Part shown: positions 35,065 through 42,617 of the stretch, piece by piece | Numbering within the stretch: position 1 is the stretch's first letter | Layout: each line of letters opens with the position of its first letter | Assembly: GCF_017355955.1 (NCBI RefSeq) | Contig: NZ_JAFFID010000002.1 | Coordinates: forward strand, 310,001 to 374,000 | DNA: 64,000 nucleotides | From: Sabulibacter ruber | GTDB lineage: Bacteria > Bacteroidota > Bacteroidia > Cytophagales > Hymenobacteraceae | Direction of reading: 5' to 3' | The notes under the pieces: model-generated | The model's input: the letters and a program-made list of their open reading frames with translations, nothing else | What the model was told of the DNA's origin: nothing | Database searches by the model: none | Made by a program: the position numbers and the translations under genes

Positions 35065-36489
35065 ATGAGCCAAAACATTTCGCCTGGCAAAGAATTCCTG
35101 AATAGTGTGCATTACTATTTTGACCAAGCCGCCCAGCACTCCAAACTAGACCCGGGCATCTTGTCGCAGATCAAGGTCTGCAACAGCGTGTACAAAGTGA
35201 ATTTCCCGGTGGAGGTAGACGGGCAGGTGCACGTGTTTGAGGGAATCAGGGCCCAGCACAGCCAGCACAAGCTGCCCACTAAGGGCGGTATCCGGTACAG
35301 TATGCACGTAGACGAAGACGAGGTAGTGGCGCTGGCCAGCCTTATGACCTTCAAATGTGCCGTGGTGGATGTGCCGTTTGGCGGGGCCAAAGGCGGGGTG
35401 AAAATCAATCCCAGAACGTCTTCGCCTGAGATGCTGGAGAAAGTAACCCGCCGTTTTGCCACCGAGCTGATCAAGAAAAACCTGATAGGTCCGGCCGTTG
35501 ACGTGCCCGCACCTGACTACGGAACCAGCAGCCGCGAGATGGCTTGGATTGCCGATACGTACCATACCTTCAAATTTGGGGAAACCAACGCCTTGGGCAG
35601 CGTGACCGGTAAGCCGGTGGGTCAGGGCGGTATCCGGGGCCGGAACGAGGCCACCGGTCTGGGAATTTTCTTCGGGCTGCGCGAAGCCTTTGAAGACACC
35701 GTGGTTCTGAAAGCCACAGGCACTTCTTCTGGCCTGGCCGGTAAACGCGTGATCATCCAGGGAATAGGAAACGTGGGGTACCATTCTGGTATGTTCCTGC
35801 AGAAGGAGGGAGCCATTATCATTGGCGTGGCCGAGCGCGAGGGCGGTATCTTCAACCCAGACGGCCTTGACATTGACAGCCTCTTCAACTATCGCAAACA
35901 AACCGGCAGTTTCAATGGGCACCCGGGCGGCAAATTTATTGAGAACTCCATTGAGATGCTGGAGTACGAGTGCGATATCCTGTTGCCTGCCGCCCTGGAA
36001 AACCAGATCCACAGCGGTAACGCCGAGCGCATCAAAGCCAAACTCATCGCCGAAGGGGCCAACGGACCTATCACGCAGGAAGCCGAGCGTATTCTGCACG
36101 CCCGCGGCGTAGTCATTCTGCCAGACTTGTACCTGAACGCCGGTGGGGTAACCGTGTCTTATTTTGAGTGGCTGAAAAACCTCTCCAACGTACGTTTCGG
36201 GCGGATGGGGAAACGCGCCGAGGAAGCCAGCCTCAAGCGTCTGGTGAGCACCATTGAGAAAACCACCGGCAAGAGCCTTTCCGCCGAGGAAAAGCTGCTG
36301 ATCATCCACGGCGCCGATGAACGCGATCTGGTTTACTCCGGTCTGGAAGACACCATGATCACGGCCTACCAGGAGATGCGCGAAGTGACCCACCAGGTCA
36401 AAGGCATTACCGATCTGCGCACCGCCGGTTTCTACGCCGCCATTGAGAAGATTGGCGTGAGCTACCAGTCACTGGGTATCTTCCCGTGA
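35065..36489 (+). CDS. Glu/Leu/Phe/Val dehydrogenase family protein (glutamate dehydrogenase-like)
   Basis: A 474-residue oxidative deaminase or reductive aminase of the GdhA family, in the cytoplasm. The substrate domain has LPTKGGIRYS, the catalytic lysine in PFGGAKGGVKINP and the catalytic Asp in DVPAPDYGTS. The nucleotide domain starts near IQGIGNVGYHSG. The C-terminal hinge contains LNAGGVTVSYFEW. The most likely reaction is interconversion of glutamate and 2-oxoglutarate with NAD(P)H; leucine or other amino acids cannot be excluded from sequence reading alone. It is divergent from the M28 gene and ends with a dyad plus a terminator. Confidence 0.92.
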   Translation: MSQNISPGKEFLNSVHYYFDQAAQHSKLDPGILSQIKVCNSVYKVNFPVEVDGQVHVFEGIRAQHSQHKLPTKGGIRYSMHVDEDEVVALASLMTFKCAVVDVPFGGAKGGVKINPRTSSPEMLEKVTRRFATELIKKNLIGPAVDVPAPDYGTSSREMAWIADTYHTFKFGETNALGSVTGKPVGQGGIRGRNEATGLGIFFGLREAFEDTVVLKATGTSSGLAGKRVIIQGIGNVGYHSGMFLQKEGAIIIGVAEREGGIFNPDGLDIDSLFNYRKQTGSFNGHPGGKFIENSIEMLEYECDILLPAALENQIHSGNAERIKAKLIAEGANGPITQEAERILHARGVVILPDLYLNAGGVTVSYFEWLKNLSNVRFGRMGKRAEEASLKRLVSTIEKTTGKSLSAEEKLLIIHGADERDLVYSGLEDTMITAYQEMREVTHQVKGITDLRTAGFYAAIEKIGVSYQSLGIFP

Positions 36490-36492
36490 TTT

Positions 36493-36528
36493 GTTTTAAG
36501 GCTCTTTTTGCTGAAACAGCTTGAAAAC
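36493..36528. repeat. 36-nt intergenic dyad, copy 18
   Basis: A near-consensus copy: GTTTTAAGGCTCTTTTTG on the left and AAACAGCTTGAAAAC on the right. It starts 3 bp after the dehydrogenase stop codon. Confidence 0.8.
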
Positions 36529-36530
36529 GG

Positions 36531-36563
36531 AACGCCTCACTGGAGTAACTCTGGTGAGGCGTT
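36531..36563 (+). terminator. Terminator of the dehydrogenase gene
   Basis: The arms AACGCCTCAC and GTGAGGCGTT are followed by TTTTGTG. It lies immediately beyond the 36-nt dyad, so the dyad is not itself the terminator here. Confidence 0.8.
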
Positions 36564-36662
36564 TTTGTGTTTTTGCTTTCGCTTGGATTGTTTCTGCTGA
36601 TGCTGGCGTAGCGGCGGCTTTTCTATGGATTTATGGGCTACTTTTTCCATAGTTGGCGATAA

Positions 36663-36788
36663 GCGCTCACGACCGCGGGGCCCCGTCTTCCGCGCTCGCG
36701 CTGTACCAGCTTCCTTTGCTTCCCTAGCGGTCGCAATGCCTGCGGCACCGGAACCTGCTAAGGCGCTCGCTCGAAAGACTGGAATCGG
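36663..36788 (+). repeat. Module E, copy 1
   Basis: A 126-bp GC-rich sequence, beginning GCGCTCACGACCGCGGGG and ending AAGACTGGAATCGG, repeated in the same orientation at 38477-38601 with only a handful of differences. It contains an internal GACCGC/GCGGTC dyad. Both copies are followed by module A. Confidence 0.9.
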
Positions 36789-36868
36789 CTTCTTCCAACT
36801 GGTGCGTTGTATATCAAAGCATAGCACGCTATTTAAGGTCTTACCCTATTGCTTTCCTTGAGTATTTC

Positions 36869-36939
36869 CCATGGTTCAAGTCTGTGACTTGGACCTGCCA
36901 TGAGGGCAGTTTGCAACTGCCGTGAGGCGCTAGCCTCAA
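36869..36939 (+). repeat. Module A, copy 3
   Basis: Three hairpins: CCATGGTTCAAG...GGACCTGCCATG, GGCAGTTTGCAACTGCC, and TGAGGC/GCCTCA. In this copy the second and third hairpins differ from copy 1 but keep their pairing. Confidence 0.85.
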
Positions 36940-36957
36940 AGACACGATTGCTGATCC

Positions 36958-36994
36958 GCTGGCGCGAGCCTCCGGCTCGTGTCCGCACGCATTC
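36958..36994 (+). repeat. Module B, copy 5
   Basis: GCTGGCGCGAGCCTCC followed by GGCTCGTGTCCGCACGCATTCC (read in two parts). It directly follows module A, and no inverted partner is present here. Confidence 0.85.
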
Positions 36995-37091
36995 CAGAAA
37001 TGCTTTTCTGAACAGTAATAGAGGCCAAAAACCGCAGAGTCATCCTTCAAAACGAGTAGGAAGATGTTTACGTCAGCCAATCTAAACCTCT

Positions 37092-37127
37092 GTTTTCAGC
37101 CAATTTCCCAAAAAACAGCTTCAAAAC
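37092..37127. repeat. 36-nt intergenic dyad, copy 19
   Basis: GTTTTCAGCCAATTTCCC on the left and AACAGCTTCAAAAC on the right. It lies 92 bp upstream of the sigma-factor gene. Confidence 0.7.
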
Positions 37128-37219
37128 GCGGCAACGCTACATGTGCAGAGTTTTTCCGGCAGAAAGTGTAAGTTAGGGGCAGTACCTACTACTAATAGAA
37201 CAAACCTTTACGTACAACG

Positions 37220-37738
37220 TTGGAGAATCCGGCACTTCGCGAGGAATTTGTTAAGCTCATCGCCCAGGATCAGGCCTTGATCCATAAGGTATGCAGTATG
37301 TACTGCCGGGACCCCGAGGAGCGGAAAGACTTGTTCCAGGAGATTGTGCTGCAACTCTGGAGGTCTTTTCCTTCGTTTAAGCACGAGTCCAAAGTAAGTA
37401 CCTGGATGTACCGGGTGGCCCTGAACACGGCCGTCTCCAGTTTCCGGAAAGAAAGCCGGCGGCCGCACCACGGCTCCCTCTCTGACATGGACCTGCAGAT
37501 CCCGGCCTCGCCGGATACCTCCGCAGAGTACGAATTGAAAATCAAGTACCTCTATGCCGCTATTGACCAGCTCTCACAGGTAGAGAAGGCTATTGTGATG
37601 CTGTACCTGGAAGATAAGTCCTACGAGGAAATGGCCGATATCATTGGCATTACCAAATCGAACGTAGGCGTAAAGTTGAACCGCATCAAAGCGAAATTAG
37701 AGAAGCTGTTAACCCCGGTGTATGATGAAATTAGATAG
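37220..37738 (+). CDS. ECF-type sigma factor
   Basis: A 172-residue RNA polymerase sigma factor with only regions 2 and 4. Region 2 is seen at about 12-85 (RDPEERKDLFQEIVLQLW, STWMYRVALNTA). Region 4 is at about 110-165, with the helix-turn-helix EEMADIIGITKSNVGVKLNR. The start appears to be TTG at 37220, since the next in-frame ATG would cut into region 2. The gene overlaps the following membrane-protein gene by 17 bp, so the two are translationally coupled. Its target promoters cannot be read from here. The pair is bounded on both sides by E and A repeat modules. Confidence 0.9.
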   Translation: MENPALREEFVKLIAQDQALIHKVCSMYCRDPEERKDLFQEIVLQLWRSFPSFKHESKVSTWMYRVALNTAVSSFRKESRRPHHGSLSDMDLQIPASPDTSAEYELKIKYLYAAIDQLSQVEKAIVMLYLEDKSYEEMADIIGITKSNVGVKLNRIKAKLEKLLTPVYDEIR

Positions 37739-38360
37739 CCTCAAAGATACCTGGAAAGCCTACGCGGCGCAGACAGCAGCGGCCCACCAGGTCACCGAGC
37801 ACCAGATTGCGGGCTTATTGAAGGTCCGGACCGAGAATGCCGTGACCAAGCTCAAGCGCAACATCTACTTTGAGTTGGCAGTGCAGGCCTTCACGGTCTT
37901 GCTGTTTGGCGCATGTGCTATTCTGGTGAAAGTAGATGTCGCGTTTCAGGCACTCTGCGTGATTATCATGGTGGTGTGTCTTCCGTTTCTGGGCTATTTC
38001 TGGGCGCGCCTCTCTTACGTGAAAACGCTGAACGTAACCACCGCCAACCTAAGGGCTACCCTGCGGAACCTCATTGAAATGCTTACCAGCCTCACCAGAC
38101 TCTATTTCTGGACCAATATGCTGCTGGCGCCTATTGGCCTTGCTGCGGGGCAGTTGGCCTACCTGAAATTGGCCAAAGGCATCAACATCTCACACCTGCC
38201 CTGGGAGCAGATGTACCTGCGCCTGATCCTAGGTTTTGTGATTGGCGCTGTGTTGGGCTACTTCTTCCTGAAGTGGTACATCCGAAAGATGTTCGGGGAT
38301 CACCTGAAGGCTTTGAAAGCAGCTTATTGTGAGTTAGAGACTGTGGATGTAGCGGCGTAG
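37722..38360 (+). CDS. Four-helix membrane protein coupled to the ECF sigma factor
   Basis: A 212-residue protein with a hydrophilic N-terminal segment (about 1-48, containing LKDTWKAYAAQ), then two pairs of transmembrane helices (AVQAFTVLLFGACAILV, LCVIIMVVCLPFLGYFWA; then MLLAPIGLAAGQLAYL, LILGFVIGAVLGYFFL). The overlapping start and the position after the sigma gene suggest that it is the anti-sigma regulator, holding the sigma factor through its cytoplasmic N-terminus. I see no zinc-dependent anti-sigma (HxxxCxxC) motif, so this role is inferred from position only. Confidence 0.75.
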   Translation: MMKLDSLKDTWKAYAAQTAAAHQVTEHQIAGLLKVRTENAVTKLKRNIYFELAVQAFTVLLFGACAILVKVDVAFQALCVIIMVVCLPFLGYFWARLSYVKTLNVTTANLRATLRNLIEMLTSLTRLYFWTNMLLAPIGLAAGQLAYLKLAKGINISHLPWEQMYLRLILGFVIGAVLGYFFLKWYIRKMFGDHLKALKAAYCELETVDVAA

Positions 38361-38476
38361 TTCTTTCTAAAGCCTTTTTGCCACTGATGTTCAATACTGC
38401 TTTTTTTGTTGTCTCTGGCGTAGTGTACGCTGATTCAGTGGCTCATAAGCTTAGTTGTTTCATAGCTACCCTCCGT

Positions 38477-38601
38477 GCGCTCACGGCCGCGGGGCCCCGT
38501 CTTCCGCGCTCTCGCTGTACCAGCTTCCTTTGCTCCCTTTCGGTCGCAATGCCTGCGGCACCGGAACCTGCTAAGGCGCTCGCCCGAAAGACTGGAATCG
38601 G
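38477..38601 (+). repeat. Module E, copy 2
   Basis: A direct repeat of 36663-36788. The differences are few, for example GGCCGC for GACCGC and CTCTCGCT for CTCGCGCT. It lies 116 bp beyond the stop of the sigma partner gene. Confidence 0.9.
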
Positions 38602-38657
38602 GGAAAGTAGTAGAAGCAGAAGCAGTAATGATGGAATCGTGTGATGGTGGAACCGTA

Positions 38658-38680
38658 GAGACAAGGCACTGCCTTGTCTC
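38658..38680. repeat. Hairpin between modules E and A
   Basis: GAGACAAGGCA and TGCCTTGTCTC are perfectly paired around a 1-nt centre. It is not present at the corresponding place after E copy 1. Confidence 0.7.
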
Positions 38681-38698
38681 CTGCGCGCAATGTTCTTC

Positions 38699-38769
38699 TC
38701 ATGGTTCAAGTCTGTGACTTGGACCTACCATGATGGCAGTTTGTAACTGCCGTAAGGCACTAGCCTCAA
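38699..38769 (+). repeat. Module A, copy 4
   Basis: The same three-hairpin plan: CATGGTTCAAG...CCTACCATGA, then GGCAGTTTGTAACTGCC, then AAGGCACTAGCCTCA. It is closest to copy 3. Confidence 0.85.
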
Positions 38770-38960
38770 ATGGCACTACCTGATAAATCTTATTTTTGCC
38801 TTAAATCTGCTGTGAGCTGCGACGCTTTCCTAAGCAGATGATAGCAGATTCATCCATTCCCATCATGTAGTTCCTGCAGAAAAATTTCCCCAAAACTGTA
38901 AGAATTAAACAGTTCTGCAGACTAACTAGTCAAACAGCCTCTCTAACAAACCTACCCTTT

Positions 38961-40448
38961 ATGATTAAACTATTACTTTCTCACCAGTGGAAGGAAGCTT
39001 CTCGTTCCAGTGTGTGGCAGAAGAACTTAGCCGTGAACCTGGTGCTTGGCTTTTTCATGCTGATTATGCTCCTGTATGTGGTGCTAATCGGCTTTTTTAT
39101 GAATGAGCTGGTGCAGGCACTGAAACCAGGATCCAACACGGTGGAGATGGTAAACCGGGCGTTGCTCTACTATTTTCTGACAGACCTTGGTTTGCGGTTC
39201 TTCATGCAGGAACTACCGGTATTAGGGATTCAGCCTTACCTGCACCTGCCAGTTGGCAAAGGAAAGCTGGTGCATTTCGTGCTGTGGAAATCTATTACCA
39301 GCCTGTTCAACTTCCTGCCGCTGCTGATGTTCATTCCGTTTGCCGTGAGAATGTTGCCCGAGGTGTATGGCACCGGCGGTACCTGGATGTGGGTTCTGGG
39401 TATGTTCTTGATTACGCTGGTGAACAACTTCTTAACCCTTTACTTCAAGCGGCAATTGGTAGAGAAACCTTTGGTAACGGTAGGTTTCCTGCTGGTAGTG
39501 GTTGCCCTGGCCACGCTAGATTATCTCAACTTCATTTCTGTAGGAGCTGCTTCCGGCATTTTCTTCCACGCCCTGGGGGCTAACATGGGGTGGGTAGCAG
39601 TGCCTTTAGTGGCGTTTGTAGCCATTTACCTGCTCAACTACAGGTTCCTGATTGCGCATACTTACCCAGAGGAGATGCGTGTCCGCAAGCAATCCAGCAT
39701 AGGCGAATCCGCTGAGATTGGTTTTCTGCAGCGTTTTGGCGAACTGGGGACTTTGATTGGCCTGGAATTGAAACTGATCATGCGCCACAAGCGCTCCAAG
39801 TCCACCACCATGTTGTCCATCGTTTTTCTGGCGTATGGCTTCTTGTTCTACACCAACAAAATGTACACCGATGGGTTTGCCATGCTCATTTTCCCGGGCA
39901 TTTTCATGACTGGTTTCATGATGATGAGCTACGGGCAGTTTGTGCCGGGCTGGCAGAGTGCCCACTTTGATGCCTTGCTCACCAAACGGCTGAGCCCCTA
40001 TACCTTCTATTTGGGCAAGTTCTGGATGTTTGTGCCAGCTTGTGCCTTTGCTTACCTGGTAACGCTGCTGTACGGGTTTATGCCCACCATTGGCGGTAAG
40101 ATTATGGCCATCAATACGGCCTGCTTCCTGTACAACATAGGCGTTAATACGTTTGTGGTGCTGTTCATGAGTACGTACAACAAAAAGCGCATAGACCTGA
40201 GTAAAAGCGCCTCCTTTAACTGGCAAGGTGTAGGAGCCTCGCAGTTCATCATGATGCTGCCCACGCTCATCATTCCTATCCTGATTTACCTGCCGTTTGG
40301 ACTGATGGAAAACCCGTGGTGGGGCATAGCCGCCATAGGACTGTTAGGTGTCCTGGGATTTATCTTCCACAGGCAATTACTGGGCGTGGTGGTGAAGCGC
40401 TTCCAGCGGGAGAAATACGCCATTGCCGCCGGCTTCCGCCAGTCCTGA
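38961..40448 (+). CDS. DUF5687 ABC-type permease
   Basis: A 495-residue polytopic membrane protein of the DUF5687 family, with about twelve hydrophobic helices (LVLGFFMLIMLLYVVLIGFF, VGFLLVVVALATLDYL and others) and the opening LLLSHQWKEASRSSVWQKN typical of the family. It is paired with the ATPase gene that follows after 37 bp, and together they should form an ABC transporter of unknown substrate. That 37-bp gap is almost entirely a 36-nt dyad. Confidence 0.88.
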   Translation: MIKLLLSHQWKEASRSSVWQKNLAVNLVLGFFMLIMLLYVVLIGFFMNELVQALKPGSNTVEMVNRALLYYFLTDLGLRFFMQELPVLGIQPYLHLPVGKGKLVHFVLWKSITSLFNFLPLLMFIPFAVRMLPEVYGTGGTWMWVLGMFLITLVNNFLTLYFKRQLVEKPLVTVGFLLVVVALATLDYLNFISVGAASGIFFHALGANMGWVAVPLVAFVAIYLLNYRFLIAHTYPEEMRVRKQSSIGESAEIGFLQRFGELGTLIGLELKLIMRHKRSKSTTMLSIVFLAYGFLFYTNKMYTDGFAMLIFPGIFMTGFMMMSYGQFVPGWQSAHFDALLTKRLSPYTFYLGKFWMFVPACAFAYLVTLLYGFMPTIGGKIMAINTACFLYNIGVNTFVVLFMSTYNKKRIDLSKSASFNWQGVGASQFIMMLPTLIIPILIYLPFGLMENPWWGIAAIGLLGVLGFIFHRQLLGVVVKRFQREKYAIAAGFRQS

Positions 40449-40482
40449 TTTCACCTTGTTTTCTGAAAAATAGCTTCAAAAC
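40447..40482. repeat. 36-nt intergenic dyad, copy 20
   Basis: GATTTCACCTTGTTTTC on the left and AATAGCTTCAAAAC on the right. It overlaps the permease stop codon and ends 3 bp before the ATPase ATG, filling the whole gap inside an operon. Confidence 0.65.
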
Positions 40483-40485
40483 GAT

Positions 40486-41178
40486 ATGATAGAAGTACGC
40501 GATCTTCAAAAGAATTACAACGGTGTTACCGTGGTGAACATTCCGTCTCTCCTTGTGCAGAAAGGGGAGACCATTGGCCTGGTAGGCAACAACGGAGCCG
40601 GTAAGACCACTTTCTTCCGGATGATCCTGGACCTGATCAGGCCCACGCAGGGGCAGGTGTTCAGCAAAGGTGAAAACGTACGCTCCAACGAAGACTGGAA
40701 GCAATACACCGGCTCGCACCTGGACGAAGGCTTCCTGATTGACTTCCTGACCCCGGAGGAGTATTTCAGCTTCATTGGTAAGCTGAACGGATTGACTTCC
40801 GGCGATGTGCAGGCGTTTCTGGAGCGCTTCCGCGATTTCTTCAACGGCGAGATTCTGGAGCAACGCAAGTACATCCGTGACTTCTCTAAGGGGAACCAGA
40901 AGAAGGTGGGCGTTGCCGCCGCAGTGATGTCAGACCCGGAGCTGCTGATCCTGGATGAGCCCTTTGCCAACCTGGACCCAAGCTCCCAGATCAGGCTCAA
41001 AAACCTGTTGAAAGACCTCAAAGCCCAAGGCATGACCATGCTCATCTCCAGCCACGATCTTAACCACGTGATTGAGGTTTGTGACCGCATCGTTTTGCTT
41101 GAAAAAGGCAAGGTGGTGGAAGATATGAAAACCAACGAAACCACGCTCCAGCAGCTGGAAAGCTACTTTACAGTATAG
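40486..41178 (+). CDS. ABC transporter ATP-binding protein
   Basis: A 230-residue ATPase partner of the DUF5687 permease. Walker A is GNNGAGKT (about 34-41), the signature is the altered FSKGNQKKV in place of LSGGQ, and Walker B is LLILDEPFANLD followed by the H-loop SSHD. The C-terminal part is short, as in CcmA/YhbG-like drug or lipid exporters. After the stop come a small group of DnaA-box-like 9-mers and then a strong terminator. Confidence 0.92.
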   Translation: MIEVRDLQKNYNGVTVVNIPSLLVQKGETIGLVGNNGAGKTTFFRMILDLIRPTQGQVFSKGENVRSNEDWKQYTGSHLDEGFLIDFLTPEEYFSFIGKLNGLTSGDVQAFLERFRDFFNGEILEQRKYIRDFSKGNQKKVGVAAAVMSDPELLILDEPFANLDPSSQIRLKNLLKDLKAQGMTMLISSHDLNHVIEVCDRIVLLEKGKVVEDMKTNETTLQQLESYFTV

Positions 41179-41232
41179 TTGTCCACAATGGTTGATGTGG
41201 ATAGAAGCTAACAGCCGCTAGACTTATCCACA
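41179..41232. promoter_or_regulatory. Three DnaA-box-like 9-mers in 54 bp
   Basis: TTGTCCACA (41179-41187), TGTGGATAG (41196-41204) and a perfect TTATCCACA (41224-41232). No long AT-rich tract adjoins. The group may be a titration or regulatory site. Confidence 0.4.
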
Positions 41233-41244
41233 GCTCTCAGGAAG

Positions 41245-41306
41245 GCAAAAGCCCCTTGTTTTACAGCTATTTTCCAGAAAGTAGCCGTAAAACAAGGGGC
41301 TTTTGC
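41245..41306 (+). terminator. Terminator of the ABC operon, built on a 36-nt dyad
   Basis: The outer arms are perfect 20-mers (left GCAAAAGCCCCTTGTTTTAC) ending in TTTTGC. The 36-nt dyad at 41258-41293 forms the inner part and keeps its own GCTA/TAGC pairing. Confidence 0.8.
41258..41293. repeat. 36-nt intergenic dyad, copy 21
   Basis: GTTTTACAGCTATTTTCC on the left and AAGTAGCCGTAAAAC on the right. It is one of the best-paired copies, nested inside the terminator stem. Confidence 0.8.
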
Positions 41307-41403
41307 TGTATTTACTAACGCGAAAAGAAGCAGCTATAGCAGAGTTTGTAGTGCTTAAAGCCCTCAAATAAAACGCAGCCGAGAAGCCAGGAGGCCACGC
41401 ATC

Positions 41404-41439
41404 GGTTCTGGGCCGGATTCTGGAAATCACCTCAAAAAC
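41404..41439. repeat. 36-nt intergenic dyad, copy 22
   Basis: A decayed copy: GGTTCTGGGCCGGATTC on the left and ATCACCTCAAAAAC on the right. It lies 43 bp upstream of the DUF457 gene. Confidence 0.45.
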
Positions 41440-41482
41440 GACAGCCGCTCTGGTGCGTATAGAAAGGCCTTACAGAAGATAA

Positions 41483-42532
41483 ATGGATTCACTGACCCAC
41501 GCTGCCATAGGTGCTTGTCTAGGCGAACTGATGCTCTCCAGAAAGTTGGGAAAGCGAGCCCTGCTTTGGGGAGCCTTTGCCCAGAACTTCCCAGACATTG
41601 ACACCATTGCAGCGCTGTGGCTGGCGCCTTCCAGAAACTTGCTGGTCCACCGGGGCTTTACGCATTCCTTTCTGTTCGCCTTCCTGGGAGCGCTGCTGCT
41701 AACGGTCATTGCCAACCGGTGGCACAAGGCCCAAGGCGTACCCTGGCGACACTTCTTCCTGTTTTTTCTGGTGCAGTTACTGGTGCATGACCTGTTAGAT
41801 ACCTGCAATGCCTACACCACTGGTTTGCTGGAGCCATTCTCCCAAAAGCGCTTTTCTTTTCACTTGCTGTATGTGGCAGATCCGCTTTTTACCATATGGC
41901 CACTCATCGCATTGGGGGTTCTACTTTTGCTCAAATCTACGAACCTGAGAAGGGTACGCTGGGCAGTGGCAGGGCTGGGGTTAGCCGGAGCGTATCTGGG
42001 TTATGCCGCTTTTAACAAAAACCAGGTGCAGGCTCAGGTAAAAGCATCTTTAGAGCAGCAGCAGATAGGTTCTTCGCGCTTCTTTCTCACGCCCACGCCC
42101 TTTAATACCTGGCTCTGGATGGCGGTGGTAGAGGCAGATTCTGGCTTGTACGTGGGGCATCGCTCGGTTTTCTGGCCGAAGTCTTCCCAGGCTGATTTCA
42201 GGTTCTTCCCCAAAAATCAGGAACTGCTTTCTAAGGCAGAGGACCCGCAGGAGGTAGAAGATCTTAAAGTGTTCGCCGATGGGTACTACACGCTAGACCA
42301 CTGGAATGACACCTTGGTGTTTAACATTCCCCGGTTTGGGCAGATGCAGGGTTGGCAAAACCCCAATGCCCGGTTCACTTTCCATTATTTTCTGAGTCCG
42401 CCGAGGCTGGACAACAAACTGGTGATGCAACGCGGCAGAGCCAAGGGCTGGTCTGGGGAAGCCTTCCAACACATGCTGCAGCTTATTTTTGCGGAGTCAG
42501 AGAGAAATGCCTCTGAAACTACCCGCCGGTAA
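41483..42532 (+). CDS. DUF457 (YdjM-like) membrane-bound metal-dependent hydrolase
   Basis: A 349-residue membrane protein. The N-terminal half has the family pattern: MDSLTHAAIGACLGE with a likely metal-binding histidine, NFPDIDTI with two aspartates, and HRGFTHSFLF with two histidines. It is interleaved with hydrophobic helices (LGALLLTVIANRW, FFLFFLVQLLVHDLLDTC). The C-terminal 170 residues are soluble and less conserved. The family is described as metal-dependent hydrolases, but no substrate is known. It is probably monocistronic. Confidence 0.85.
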   Translation: MDSLTHAAIGACLGELMLSRKLGKRALLWGAFAQNFPDIDTIAALWLAPSRNLLVHRGFTHSFLFAFLGALLLTVIANRWHKAQGVPWRHFFLFFLVQLLVHDLLDTCNAYTTGLLEPFSQKRFSFHLLYVADPLFTIWPLIALGVLLLLKSTNLRRVRWAVAGLGLAGAYLGYAAFNKNQVQAQVKASLEQQQIGSSRFFLTPTPFNTWLWMAVVEADSGLYVGHRSVFWPKSSQADFRFFPKNQELLSKAEDPQEVEDLKVFADGYYTLDHWNDTLVFNIPRFGQMQGWQNPNARFTFHYFLSPPRLDNKLVMQRGRAKGWSGEAFQHMLQLIFAESERNASETTRR

Positions 42533-42617
42533 CATTTGGGCAGTGTCCTGCGAATGGAGGCTATAGAACTGATTTCGTTTATTACCCTTTTTCCGTTAAT
42601 CTGAAAGAAACCTACCC

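Noticed and set aside
36625..36861. Open frame across module E (and its twin near 38475-38717)
   Set aside because: Both frames come from the repeat itself, differ in frame and ends, and have no promoter or start context; they are probably spurious.
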